A DNA stretch of 64,000 nt from Conexibacter woesei Iso977N (GTDB lineage Bacteria > Actinomycetota > Thermoleophilia > Solirubrobacterales > Solirubrobacteraceae), in contig NZ_AUKG01000002.1 in assembly GCF_000424625.1 (NCBI RefSeq), forward strand, positions 1,302,001-1,366,000, given 5' to 3'. Of the stretch, positions 7,097 through 14,492 are shown one piece after another. Made by a program: the position numbers and the translations under genes. Each line of letters starts with the position of its first letter. Positions within the stretch are counted from its first letter, which is position 1. The notes below the pieces were generated by a model that was not told the origin of the DNA, did no database searches, and worked only from the letters and a program-made list of their open reading frames with translations.

Positions 7097-7753
7097 CTAG
7101 GCTTCGTCGCCGCCCGAGAGGGCGAGGTCGACCGTTGACGTCGCCAGAGCGGTCGCGCTTTGCATCGCGCCATCGAGGCCCTTACGGACCTTCCTCGCGT
7201 CCTGACCGCGCTTGATGAGCATCGTCGCGTTCATCGCGTACTTCCTCGCCGCACGGGTCACGGCCTGGCCCAGCGGCGAGGTGAAATCCTCCGCGATCCG
7301 CTGGTAGTCGGTCGTGACGTAGACCGCGTCTGTCGGGTTCCCGTCGATCGAGACCCTCGTCCGAACGAGCACGTATCCGAGGCCGTTGTCGTCAGTGACG
7401 TCGCCGACGAGCGTCTGGACAGCGCCCGAATGGTTCTCGTTTGCCTCACTCCAGACGACGCGGGACAGCTCCTGGTAGACCTTGCGGCCCACGTCGTCGG
7501 TGGCGTCGTCGTCCGCGTTAGGGATGACGAGCTTGGTCAGCCTGCCCTTTGTGAGGGCGAGCTTGCGATCGGCCTTGGTTGTCACCTTGGCTTTGATCAC
7601 GTGCCGAAAAATCGCCAGGCGCAGCTTCTTCCTGTCGATCCTCTGCTCGGCGGGGTCCTCATCGAGCAGGAATCCCGCGTGCTCGAGAGCGTTCCAGACG
7701 CCCTCATCGATCTCCACCGCCGCATCGGCGATATCGGCGATCGTTTCAGCCAT
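7097..7753 (-). CDS. island protein of unknown function, first gene of its operon
   Basis: This encodes 218 residues, no family recognised. It is acidic at the start (MAETIADIADAAVEIDEG) and basic in the middle (FRHVIKAKVTTKADRKLALTKGRLTK). A mixed alpha/beta stretch at about 105-170 (LVGDVTDDNGLGYVLVRTRV, AVYVTTDYQR) looks like paired strands. The C-terminus is a helix rich in Ala and Lys. There is no signal peptide or membrane segment and no cysteine. AGGAGG lies 7 bases before the ATG, a much better ribosome site than most native genes here have, and a good sigma-70-type promoter lies upstream. Those features and the lower GC mark it as imported. Confidence 0.75.
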   Translation of the reverse strand: MAETIADIADAAVEIDEGVWNALEHAGFLLDEDPAEQRIDRKKLRLAIFRHVIKAKVTTKADRKLALTKGRLTKLVIPNADDDATDDVGRKVYQELSRVVWSEANENHSGAVQTLVGDVTDDNGLGYVLVRTRVSIDGNPTDAVYVTTDYQRIAEDFTSPLGQAVTRAARKYAMNATMLIKRGQDARKVRKGLDGAMQSATALATSTVDLALSGGDEA

Positions 7754-7827
7754 CTCTGGCCTCCTGTCATCGGCCGGTGCTTCGGGCGGTCACGCGATTG
7801 TGAGCGCTCTCCTGCAGCGACGGTCTG

Positions 7828-7856
7828 ACACTAGGGGAGTCATCGCGGTCGGTCAA
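7828..7856 (-). promoter_or_regulatory. promoter of the island operon
   Basis: On the minus strand TTGACC (7856-7851), a 17-base spacer and TAGTGT (7833-7828) make a near-consensus housekeeping promoter about 75 bases before the ATG at 7753. It differs from native genes, which mostly show only a -10 next to the start. Confidence 0.7.
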
Positions 7857-7919
7857 GAGCGCTACGCGATGCACCTTGCTGTGCTAGATCTTCCGCAGTC
7901 TGGTCCCGGCATACAGGCT

Positions 7920-7933
7920 GCACCCTGGGGTGC
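7920..7933. other. inverted repeat near the right island edge
   Basis: GCACCC-TG-GGGTGC is a perfect 6-bp inverted repeat 47 bases inside the right direct repeat. It could be an arm-type protein-binding site or part of an origin. Apart from the promoter and this repeat, nothing else is recognisable in 7754-7979. Confidence 0.4.
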
Positions 7934-7979
7934 GGTCTCCGCCGTGCCAGTTTCAACGGACGCGGGTCGTCGAGATCGA

Positions 7980-7997
7980 TCATGTACTACATCTAGC
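7980..7997 (+). repeat. right direct repeat (putative attR)
   Basis: This is a perfect copy of 6311-6328. It is the apparent leftover of the original Rrf2 gene end; the palindrome CTAGCT-CGA-AGCTAG (7993-8007) runs from its stop codon into the stop codon of the convergent gene ending at 8004. Confidence 0.85.
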
Positions 7998-8003
7998 TCG
8001 AAG

Positions 8004-9014
8004 CTAGAAGTGCGGGTGGGTCGTCCGGATGATGTGGCCGGAGGGCGAGCGCCATTGGATGAAGATGGAGGGGCCGAAGCGGCGGGGGAGGGTGGTGTGG
8101 AAGAAGTTGTCCACCACCTTGATGGTGACCGGTTCGGCGCGGGGTGAGCCGGAGCCGTCGATGAGGCGGACGGTGGTGACGCCGTCGGGGATGAGCGAGT
8201 AGATGGAGTGGCCGCGGACGTGGCCGTGGTGGTAGGTGCCGATCCCGGAGGTTGCGGGGAGCGGGCCGGTGGCTTCGATCGTGCCGCCGCCGCCGGAGGT
8301 CTCGATGCCGTCGGGCCGGAACTCGGAGACCTGGTACTGCAGGGCCTTGCCGGAGGCGAGGCGCTCGACGCCGGCGACCTCGGCGTCCTCCTGGTCGCGC
8401 ACCTGCTGCTGGACGGCGGGCGGGAAGGTGGCGGCGGCCGCCAGCGCCGCGGCGCGGGCGCCCTTGAGGCAGCCGACCGGATCGGCCTGCGACGGGAAGA
8501 ACGAGCCGATGCCGCGCAGGAGCATGAAGCGGTAGGACCAGCCGTCGGGCTGGACGGCGAGCCGGCGCGAGCCGCGCAGGATCAGCGACCCGACCGCGTA
8601 GCGCAGGCTGCCACCGCTCGCCCGGTCCGCGGCGGTCTGGGGACGGCGCAGGATCCCGAGGTGGTCGCTCAGCCACGGCGGGACCGGCTCGCTGATCAGC
8701 CGCGGGCGGGTCGGCTTGGCGTGCCTGCAGGCGGGCAGCGTCCGCATCGCCCTCGACCCGGCGTCCATGGCCTGCCGCACCTGCTCCTGCGGCGTCGCGG
8801 TCGACCGGTGCTGCACGACGACCGCCGCCGTCGCCACGCCGCCGCCGAGCACGACCGCGCCGAGCAGCACCGGGATCGCGCCGCCGCGCGGCCAGGTGAA
8901 CCGCGACCGCGCGCGCCGGCGCGGCGGCGGGGAAGACCCGGGCTCCGGCGCGCGCCGCCGCTCCTCGACGGCCCCGCGCAGCTGGTCCTCCAGGTTCTTG
9001 TAGGGGTCGCTCAT
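8004..9014 (-). CDS. membrane protein paired with an ECF sigma factor (anti-sigma-like)
   Basis: This encodes 336 residues starting MSDPYKNLEDQL. The start overlaps the sigma gene stop by ATGA, which fixes it and indicates translational coupling. A short cytoplasmic part is rich in Arg and Pro (about 14-43); one transmembrane segment follows (GGAIPVLLGAVVLGGGVATAAVVV, broken here by wording only) and then a C-terminal extracytoplasmic domain of about 270 residues. Position and topology fit an anti-sigma factor. However, no clear zinc-binding HxxxCxxC motif is visible in the cytoplasmic part, so it may instead be an effector of the sigma factor. Confidence in the gene is high, in the role moderate. 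Confidence 0.8.
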   Translation of the reverse strand: MSDPYKNLEDQLRGAVEERRRAPEPGSSPPPRRRARSRFTWPRGGAIPVLLGAVVLGGGVATAAVVVQHRSTATPQEQVRQAMDAGSRAMRTLPACRHAKPTRPRLISEPVPPWLSDHLGILRRPQTAADRASGGSLRYAVGSLILRGSRRLAVQPDGWSYRFMLLRGIGSFFPSQADPVGCLKGARAAALAAAATFPPAVQQQVRDQEDAEVAGVERLASGKALQYQVSEFRPDGIETSGGGGTIEATGPLPATSGIGTYHHGHVRGHSIYSLIPDGVTTVRLIDGSGSPRAEPVTIKVVDNFFHTTLPRRFGPSIFIQWRSPSGHIIRTTHPHF

Positions 9015-9559
9015 CGCCCTTCCTCCACGGTCGCGCGCAGGCGCCGCAGGCCGCGGGAGACGCGCTGGCGCACGACCGCCTCCGAGCACTGCAGCCGCGC
9101 GGCGATCTCGCCGTAGCCGGCCTCGTCCAGCACCCGCGCCTCGATCGCCTCGCGCTCGGCGTCCGGCAACGCGCCCAGCGCCGCCTCCAACACACCCGGC
9201 GACGCCATCCGCTCCACCGCCTCCAGCCCCTCGTCGTCGAGCACGATCGGCTGCAGCCCCAGCGCCCGCCGCGCGCGGTCCTCGACCGCCGCCCTCCGGA
9301 CCGCCTGGCGCCACTCGTTCAGCGCGATCGCGAACAGCCACCCGCGCGCCGACCCGCGCGCCGCGTCGAACCCCTCCAACCCCCGGACGACCGCCGCGAA
9401 CGTCTCGGCGGTCAGGTCGAACGCGAGCTCGGCGCCGCCCGCCCGCCGCCGGTGGAACGCCGTGATCGCCGCGACATGGCGCCGGTAGAAGGCGCTGAAC
9501 GCGTCGGCGTCACCGCGCGCCGCCGCCGCGAGGAGCTGTTCATCGGTGCGAGCCACCAC
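9011..9559 (-). CDS. ECF RNA polymerase sigma factor
   Basis: This 182-residue sigma-70 family protein has region 2 (AFSAFYRRHVAAITAFHRRR, DLTAETFAAVVRGLEGFD, GWLFAIALNEWRQAVRR) and region 4 (LGALPDAEREAIEARVLDEAGYGEIAARL, then VVRQRVSRGLRRLRA). It is a stress-type alternative sigma factor and is probably held by the membrane protein translated right after it. The start is GTG 9559 or the next GTG at 9556; CATAGT (9570-9565) lies 5-8 bases before them. The secreted-protein gene 9604-10125 lies upstream on the same strand. It could be a regulon member, but no shared promoter motif was confirmed. Confidence 0.93.
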   Translation of the reverse strand: MVARTDEQLLAAAARGDADAFSAFYRRHVAAITAFHRRRAGGAELAFDLTAETFAAVVRGLEGFDAARGSARGWLFAIALNEWRQAVRRAAVEDRARRALGLQPIVLDDEGLEAVERMASPGVLEAALGALPDAEREAIEARVLDEAGYGEIAARLQCSEAVVRQRVSRGLRRLRATVEEGR

Positions 9560-9603
9560 CCGGAACTATGCGCGCCGCCGCGCGCGTGTGACGAGACCGC
9601 GCG

Positions 9604-10125
9604 CTACGGCCCGACGCAGAGCACGTACGCCACCGGCGTCCGCGGCTGCGTCCCGCCGTTGAACAGCGTCACGCGCCAGCGGATCAGCGGCCTCTCGTCC
9701 CCGACCGGGATCGAGTCCACCATCTTGTCGTTGGTCACCGCCGGCCCGGCGAACCCGCCGCCGCCACCGGTCGCGCGCTGGCCCGGGTCGCACGCCGCCG
9801 AGGCCGAGCCGACGCCGCCCGGCGCGACCGGGTCGCCCGACACCTGGTGCACCGACGACGTCGCCGCCGGCAGGATGCCCTTCGCGATGTCCTGCGCCTT
9901 GACCGCGCCGTTCCTGATCGCGTCGCTGGTCACCGCGTCCTTGTGGAGCTTGCCCGCGGTGATCGAGCGGTCGCGCAGCTGGAGGTTGCCGACCGCGCCG
10001 TTGCGCAGCTGCTTCTGGCCGACGCTCTTGGGCGGCAGCTGCGTCGCCGCGTAGCCCGTGCCCCCGAGCGCGACGATCAAGGCGATGCAGGCCACGACCA
10101 TGGCCGGCGATGGACGTCCCAACAT
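9604..10125 (-). CDS. secreted protein with decapeptide repeats
   Basis: This encodes 173 residues with an N-terminal signal or anchor segment (MVVACIALIVALGGTGYAATQ). After it come five 10-residue units in a row (residues 35-84): VGQKQLRNGA, VGNLQLRDRS, ITAGKLHKDA, VTSDAIRNGA and VKAQDIAKGI. Each has V or I at position 1 and L or I at position 6, and three units end in A. Such periodicity suggests a small beta-solenoid. A glycine-rich linker (ATGGGGGFAGP) and a C-terminal beta-rich part with two cysteines (ACDPG, YVLCVGP) follow. From memory, proteins with this N-terminal module are abundant in Thermoleophilia; their function is unknown. Confidence 0.85.
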   Translation of the reverse strand: MLGRPSPAMVVACIALIVALGGTGYAATQLPPKSVGQKQLRNGAVGNLQLRDRSITAGKLHKDAVTSDAIRNGAVKAQDIAKGILPAATSSVHQVSGDPVAPGGVGSASAACDPGQRATGGGGGFAGPAVTNDKMVDSIPVGDERPLIRWRVTLFNGGTQPRTPVAYVLCVGP

Positions 10126-10274
10126 GATGAGCAGGCTTTACCCGTGCCGCCCCGCGGTGAACCCGGATCGCCCCGACCTGGCGCGCAGGCGGACGCGAGG
10201 GGTCGGTTTCCCGCCGCCCGATACGCCTGCGAGCACCACGGCGCACGCGCGCGGCGCCCGCGAGGATCCACACC

Positions 10275-10601
10275 GTGTTCCGCGAGCCCCTGACGATGAC
10301 CGCACCGAGCTTCCGCTGCGAGCAGCTCCCGCCGCTGTGGTCGGCCGGACCCGCGCGCCTGCACGACGGGATCCTCGAGGTCCTCGCCGGCGACGGCCTG
10401 CGCGTCCCGGTCCGGGACGTCGTCGCGCTCACGCTGGAGCCCGCGCTCGGCGCCCGCCTGCTGCTCGCGCTCTCCTACCGCCGCGGGCTCGCCACGGAGC
10501 ACCGCCGCTTCTGGGCCGCGCACGAGGACCACGACCCGCTCATGCGCCTCGCCCGCGAGGTCCACGCGCTGGCGGCAAACCGGCGCATGCGCCGCCGCTA
10601 G
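10275..10601 (+). CDS. small protein of unknown function
   Basis: This encodes 108 residues starting at GTG 10275, with an alternative ATG at 10296 (MTAPSFRCEQLPPLW) that looks at least as good. The first half is beta-like (LHDGILEVLAGDGLRVPVRDVVALTLEP) and the second half helical and basic (EDHDPLMRLAREVHALAANRRMRRR). There is no signal peptide or membrane segment, and no family is recognised. Its TAG stop overlaps the stop of the convergent MFS gene in the tetramer CTAG. The upstream stretch 10126-10274 carries no recognisable site. Confidence 0.6.
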   Translation: MFREPLTMTAPSFRCEQLPPLWSAGPARLHDGILEVLAGDGLRVPVRDVVALTLEPALGARLLLALSYRRGLATEHRRFWAAHEDHDPLMRLAREVHALAANRRMRRR

Positions 10602-11812
10602 GGCGTCGGGTGCTTGCCGACCGCGGCGGCGGTGGGCCGGACCCGGCGCGCCGACCACAGCGCGGCGGCGGCCAGCGACAGCGCGCCCGCGAGCGCGAAG
10701 CCCTGCACGCCCGAGCCGGAGCCGGTCAGCGTCCCGCCCAGCGCCGCGCCCGCCGCGCTGCCGACCAGGAACGACGAGGTCAGCCACGCGAACGTCTCGG
10801 TGATCGCGCCGGTGCGGGCGCGGGTGCCGGTGAGGACGAAGATCGCCGCCAGCGTGGGGGCCAGGAACGCGCCGGAGATCGCCAGCGCCAGCGCCATCGT
10901 CCCGGTCGCGCGGGCCAGCAGCGCGGGGACGAACGCGATCCCGAAGCCGATCAGCAGCCACGTGAGGCGCCGCTCGGGCGGCGTCCTCCAGCGGCGCGCG
11001 GCGGCGGTCAGGCCGCCGGCCAGCGCGCCGACCGCCCACGCCGCAAGCAGCCAGCCCGCGAGGTCGCGGTCCCCGAGCGTGTGCTCGGCGAACGCGGTCG
11101 CGGTGACGTTGACGACGCCGGTCGTCGCGCCCGCCAGCAGGCCGATCGCCAGCAGCAGCGCGACCTCGGGCGCCCGGACCGCGGCGGTCCAGTGCGACGG
11201 CCCGCCGTCGCCGTGGGGCGCGGCGCGCCAGGTCCGGGCGGGGCGCGCGGTCGCGAACGCGATGGTGCCGAGCAGGCCGATCGCGGAGGCGAGGTCGAGC
11301 GCGAGCGCGGGCGTCCCGAGCGCGACGCCCAAGGCCACCAACAACGGGCCGACGACGAAGATGAGCTCCTGCGCGCCCGCGTCCAGCTCGTACGCGGCGG
11401 CGAGCGCGTGCTCGTCGTCGCCCGCGAGGTCCGGCCAGAGCGCGCGCAGCGCGGGCTCCAGCGGCGGCGTCAGCGCGCCCGCGGCGACGCAGACGACGCC
11501 CGCGGCGGCCAGGGAGGACGGCGCCAGCGCGACGATCGCCGCCAGCGCCACCGACCGCGTGACCGCCGCGCCGATCAGCACCGCGGGCTGGCCCGCGCGG
11601 TCGATCGCGCGCCCGAGCAGCGGCCCGCCGACCGCCGCGCCGACCGCGAACGCCCCGGCGATCGCGCCCGCCGTCGCGTAGGACCCGCCGTCGTGGCGGG
11701 CGAGCAGCAGCAGCGCCAGCGGGACCATCGCCTCCGGCAGCCGGGCGACGAGCGCGGTGAGCAGCATCCGCAGCGCATGGGGCCGCCCGATCAAGGCGCG
11801 GAGGTCGCTCAT
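10598..11812 (-). CDS. major facilitator superfamily transporter
   Basis: This encodes 404 residues with about 12 hydrophobic segments in two halves, typical of MFS transporters of the multidrug type. The loop after segment 2 reads GGPLLGRAIDRAGQPAVLIGA, the family's G-x3-D-R-x-G motif A. The central cytoplasmic loop lies near residues 195-210 (ARTWRAAPHGDGG). The substrate cannot be predicted. It starts at ATG 11812 (MSDLRALIGRPHALR). It diverges from the 11959 small gene and converges on the 10275 gene with a CTAG overlap. Confidence 0.88.
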   Translation of the reverse strand: MSDLRALIGRPHALRMLLTALVARLPEAMVPLALLLLARHDGGSYATAGAIAGAFAVGAAVGGPLLGRAIDRAGQPAVLIGAAVTRSVALAAIVALAPSSLAAAGVVCVAAGALTPPLEPALRALWPDLAGDDEHALAAAYELDAGAQELIFVVGPLLVALGVALGTPALALDLASAIGLLGTIAFATARPARTWRAAPHGDGGPSHWTAAVRAPEVALLLAIGLLAGATTGVVNVTATAFAEHTLGDRDLAGWLLAAWAVGALAGGLTAAARRWRTPPERRLTWLLIGFGIAFVPALLARATGTMALALAISGAFLAPTLAAIFVLTGTRARTGAITETFAWLTSSFLVGSAAGAALGGTLTGSGSGVQGFALAGALSLAAAALWSARRVRPTAAAVGKHPTP

Positions 11813-11958
11813 CGCCGCTGATCATACGTATGACTCGACCACCTGGCCATCCGGTCGAACCCCACCCGGACCGGTGGCCGAAGTTCGTGCAGTTTGCGCT
11901 CAACCGGGTGGACTTCCCCTGCCGGCGCGGCTAGGGTTCGTCCAGGTTGGCTTATCCC

Positions 11959-12168
11959 ATGAGCGTCCACGGTCCCGCCCAACTCGAGCTCATCCGGCGT
12001 TACGCGCGCACCCTCCGCGCCATGCACGCCGACGCGATGGCGGTCCGCGTCGCCTCGCCCGCCGACCGCGCGGGACGCATCGTGCGCGAGCGCAGGCCGA
12101 GCGAGCCGTCGCGCCCGGCGGCGGCCGCCGCCAGGGCCGTGACGGACCGCACCCGATCCGCCTCGTAG
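11959..12168 (+). CDS. small basic protein of unknown function
   Basis: This encodes about 69 residues from ATG 11959 (an in-frame TTG at 11947 would add four). The sequence is MSVHGPAQLELIRRYARTL then RAMHADAMAVRVASPADRAG, mostly helical, arginine-rich and without cysteine. Codon use is GC-rich at third positions. TAGGGT (11932-11937) lies about 20 bases upstream. There is no family and no motif. It may be real, but a protein of this size and composition can arise by chance in such DNA. Confidence 0.4.
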   Translation: MSVHGPAQLELIRRYARTLRAMHADAMAVRVASPADRAGRIVRERRPSEPSRPAAAAARAVTDRTRSAS

Positions 12169-12191
12169 CCCGGCTCGTCGGCCGCGGCGGC

Positions 12192-12197
12192 TAGGCT
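12192..12197 (+). promoter_or_regulatory. -10 element of cysK
   Basis: TAGGCT lies 10 bases before the cysK ATG, giving a leader of only a few bases at most. Confidence 0.4.
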
Positions 12198-12207
12198 GCG
12201 TCGCGGC

Positions 12208-13134
12208 ATGGGGACCATCCCGAGCAACATCTCCGACCACATCGGCAACACGCCGATGGTGCGTCTCAGCCGGCTGGAGCCGGAGGGCGTCGAGCTCTAC
12301 GGCAAGTTGGAGGCCTACAACCCGGGCGGGTCGGTCAAGGACCGGATCGGCATCGCGATGATCGCCGCCGCCGAGGCCGAGGGCCGCATCGAGCCGGGCC
12401 GCACCACGATCGTCGAAGCGACGTCGGGCAACACCGGCATCGCGCTCGCGTTCGTCTGCGCAGCGAAGGGCTACGAGCTGGCGATCTTCCTGCCGCAGGG
12501 CATGTCCCGCGAGCGCGAGGCGTTGTTGAAGCTCTACGGCGCGCGGGTCGAGATCGTGGAGTCGATGGGCGGCATGGACGAGGCCGTCGGCGCCGCCCGC
12601 AGGGCCGCCGCCACCGGCGATGCGTGGCTGCCCGACCAGTTCTCCAACCCCGCCAACCCGGAGGCCCACCGCCTCGGGACCGGCCCGGAGATCCTGAAGG
12701 CCATGGACGACAGGGTCGACATCTTCGTCGCGGGCGTCGGGACCGGCGGCACGATCACCGGCGTCGGCGAGGCCATCAAGTCGGTCAACCCGGACGCGCA
12801 GGTGATCGCGGTCGAGCCCGCGGGCTCCGCGGTGCTCAGCGGCAAGAGGCCCGGCCCGCACCGGATCCAGGGCATCGGCGCCGGCTTCGTCCCGGCGGTC
12901 CTGGACCGCGACGTCATCGACGAGGTCATCCCGGTCTCCGACGACGACGCGATCGCCACCGCCCACCTCGCCGCCGCGCGCGAGGGCGTCCTGGCCGGCA
13001 TCTCCTGCGGCGCCGCGCTCTGGGGCGCGATCACCGTCGGCAGGCGCCCCGAGAACGCCGGCAAGCGGATCGTCACGATCCTCCCGGACAGCGGCGAGCG
13101 CTACATCAGCGCCCCGTTCTTCGCGCCGAGCTAG
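12208..13134 (+). CDS. cysK: cysteine synthase A (O-acetylserine sulfhydrylase)
   Basis: This PLP enzyme makes cysteine from O-acetylserine and sulfide. The 308 residues carry GNTPMVRL, the PLP lysine motif NPGGSVKDRIG (K near 46), the substrate loop EATSGNTGIALAFV, the phosphate-binding GVGTGGTITGVG and the late serine motif GISCGAALWGA. The length is typical. cysE, which makes its substrate, lies 620 bases downstream, with an unrelated minus-strand hydrolase between them, so the two are neighbours but not one operon. The stop overlaps that hydrolase's stop as CTAG. Confidence 0.96.
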   Translation: MGTIPSNISDHIGNTPMVRLSRLEPEGVELYGKLEAYNPGGSVKDRIGIAMIAAAEAEGRIEPGRTTIVEATSGNTGIALAFVCAAKGYELAIFLPQGMSREREALLKLYGARVEIVESMGGMDEAVGAARRAAATGDAWLPDQFSNPANPEAHRLGTGPEILKAMDDRVDIFVAGVGTGGTITGVGEAIKSVNPDAQVIAVEPAGSAVLSGKRPGPHRIQGIGAGFVPAVLDRDVIDEVIPVSDDDAIATAHLAAAREGVLAGISCGAALWGAITVGRRPENAGKRIVTILPDSGERYISAPFFAPS

Positions 13135-13733
13135 GCGACCGGCGAGGCTTCGCAGGCGAGCGAGTCGGTCTCGCCCAGCGCCCAGGCCTCCATGGCGGGC
13201 CAGGGGCCGTAGCCGGCCTCGACGTTCAGATGCCCTGCGCCCGGCAGCAGGTCCACCGACAACTCCAGCGGCGCGCCCCAGTGCTCGGCCGCGCCGCGGC
13301 CGGGGCAGTACTCGTCGTCGTCGGAGCAGACCAACCTGGTGGACTTGCTCGCGGCGTCGATCGCGGCCTTGTCGGCACCCGTGGGGTAGAACTTCGCCAG
13401 CTCCGGCACGGCGGCGCCCGGGCAGGGCGGGGCGACCAGCACCACGCGGTCGACGCGCTGCGCCGGCCGCACCTCCGCGGCCTCCCTCAGCCACAGCACG
13501 CACCCGAGCGAGTGCGCGATCACGACGCGCTCGCCCTCGCCTCGGGACAACGCGCGCAGCTCGCGGTGCAGCGCGGCGCCCCAGCGGTCCGGGCACGGCA
13601 CGTCGCAGTCGGGCAGCCTCGGGTACTGCACGTGGGCGCCCGCGTCCTCCAACCGTCCCGCCAGCCACGTCTGCCAGTGCTCGGGGCCGGACCCCTGCCA
13701 ACCGTGCAAGATCAGGACGCGTAACGGAGCCAT
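13131..13733 (-). CDS. RBBP9/YdeN-type serine hydrolase
   Basis: This 200-residue alpha/beta hydrolase starts MAPLRVLILHGWQGSGPEHWQTWL, the characteristic opening of the RBBP9/YdeN family. The nucleophile is in VVIAHSLGCVLWL (serine near residue 74), the acid is probably in CSDDDEYCP, and the histidine is in LPGAGHLN. Family members are small cytoplasmic esterases of uncertain natural substrate. The start at 13733 is chosen from this conserved N-terminus; a much longer upstream extension runs antisense to cysE and is rejected. The gene lies between cysK and cysE on the opposite strand, 24 bases from the cysE start. Confidence 0.88.
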   Translation of the reverse strand: MAPLRVLILHGWQGSGPEHWQTWLAGRLEDAGAHVQYPRLPDCDVPCPDRWGAALHRELRALSRGEGERVVIAHSLGCVLWLREAAEVRPAQRVDRVVLVAPPCPGAAVPELAKFYPTGADKAAIDAASKSTRLVCSDDDEYCPGRGAAEHWGAPLELSVDLLPGAGHLNVEAGYGPWPAMEAWALGETDSLACEASPVA

Positions 13734-13742
13734 GCCGTCGAG

Positions 13743-13748
13743 TACGGT
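13743..13748 (+). promoter_or_regulatory. -10 element of cysE
   Basis: TACGGT lies 9 bases before the cysE ATG in the 24-base divergent gap, another near-leaderless arrangement. Confidence 0.35.
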
Positions 13749-13757
13749 ACATCGCAG

Positions 13758-14492
13758 ATGCTCGGCTTCGGGATCCTCCGTCGCGTCACCCGTGAGCTGC
13801 GGCTCGACATCGCCGCCGCGCACGAGCGCGATCCCGCCGCCCGCGGGGTCAGCAGCGTCGAGATCCTGATCGCCTGGCCCGGCGTGCAGGCCGTCCTGGC
13901 CCACCGCGTCGCCCACGCGCTGCACGACTCCGACGTCCCGATCCTCCCGCGCGCGATCGCCTACATCGCGCGCATGTCGACCGGCATCGAGATCCACCCG
14001 GCCGCCAACGTCGGCGACGGGCTGTTCATCGACCACGGCATGGGCGTCGTGATCGGTGAGACCGCCGACGTCGGCAACGACGTCACGCTCTACCAGGGCG
14101 TCACGCTCGGCGGCACCGGCTTCGCGACCGGCAAGCGCCACCCGACGGTCGGCGACAACGTCACGGTCGGCTCCGGCGCCAAGCTGCTCGGCCCGATCGA
14201 GATCGGCCACGGCGCGAAGGTCGGCGCGAACTCGGTCGTGATCACCGACGTCCCGCCCAACGCGACCGTCGTCGGCAACCCCGGCCACGTCGTCCGCGTC
14301 GACGGCAGGCGCCCGGAGGGCCCGGACGCCGACTGGATCCACCTGCCGGACCCCGTCGCCGACGCCATCAGGGAGCTCTCCTCGCGCCTCGCCGGCCTGG
14401 AGAAGCGCGTCGCCGACCTCAACGGCGAGGAGCCGCCCGCGCAGGTCCAGGAGCTCCGGCCTGTGCGCGGCGTGAACCCCGCCGGCGGCTAG
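13758..14492 (+). CDS. cysE: serine O-acetyltransferase
   Basis: This catalyses serine plus acetyl-CoA to O-acetylserine, the first step of cysteine synthesis. The 244 residues hold the N-terminal helical part and the left-handed beta-helix of hexapeptide repeats (IEIHPAANVGDGLFIDHGMGVVIGETADVG). The catalytic His-Asp pair is in FIDHGMG, and the substrate loop is LGGTGFATGKRHPTVGDNV. The extended C-terminus (about residues 195-244) is variable and probably disordered; it ends PAGG rather than with the isoleucine used by classical CysE to dock into CysK. The gene overlaps the convergent gene by CTAG. Confidence 0.94.
   Translation: MLGFGILRRVTRELRLDIAAAHERDPAARGVSSVEILIAWPGVQAVLAHRVAHALHDSDVPILPRAIAYIARMSTGIEIHPAANVGDGLFIDHGMGVVIGETADVGNDVTLYQGVTLGGTGFATGKRHPTVGDNVTVGSGAKLLGPIEIGHGAKVGANSVVITDVPPNATVVGNPGHVVRVDGRRPEGPDADWIHLPDPVADAIRELSSRLAGLEKRVADLNGEEPPAQVQELRPVRGVNPAGG

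Larger units (their letters stand above)
6311..7997. mobile_element. small integrated island flanked by 18-bp direct repeats, no recombinase
   Basis: The segment between two perfect copies of TCATGTACTACATCTAGC (6311-6328 and 7980-7997) is 1669 bases per unit. The left copy forms the end of the Rrf2 gene; the right copy looks like the displaced original gene end, 8 bases from the convergent anti-sigma-like gene. Three 60-base samples inside count 60-65% G+C against 72-75% in two flanking samples. Inside are one minus-strand operon of two unknown genes and a 226-base leader with a consensus-like promoter. No integrase, transposase or replication gene is visible, so it would have to be moved in trans or be a remnant. 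This layout matches site-specific integration at a gene 3' end. Confidence 0.75.

Noticed and set aside
6311-7997. Insertion sequence
   Set aside because: There is no transposase and no terminal inverted repeats, and the 18-base repeats continue a host gene rather than being a short random target duplication.
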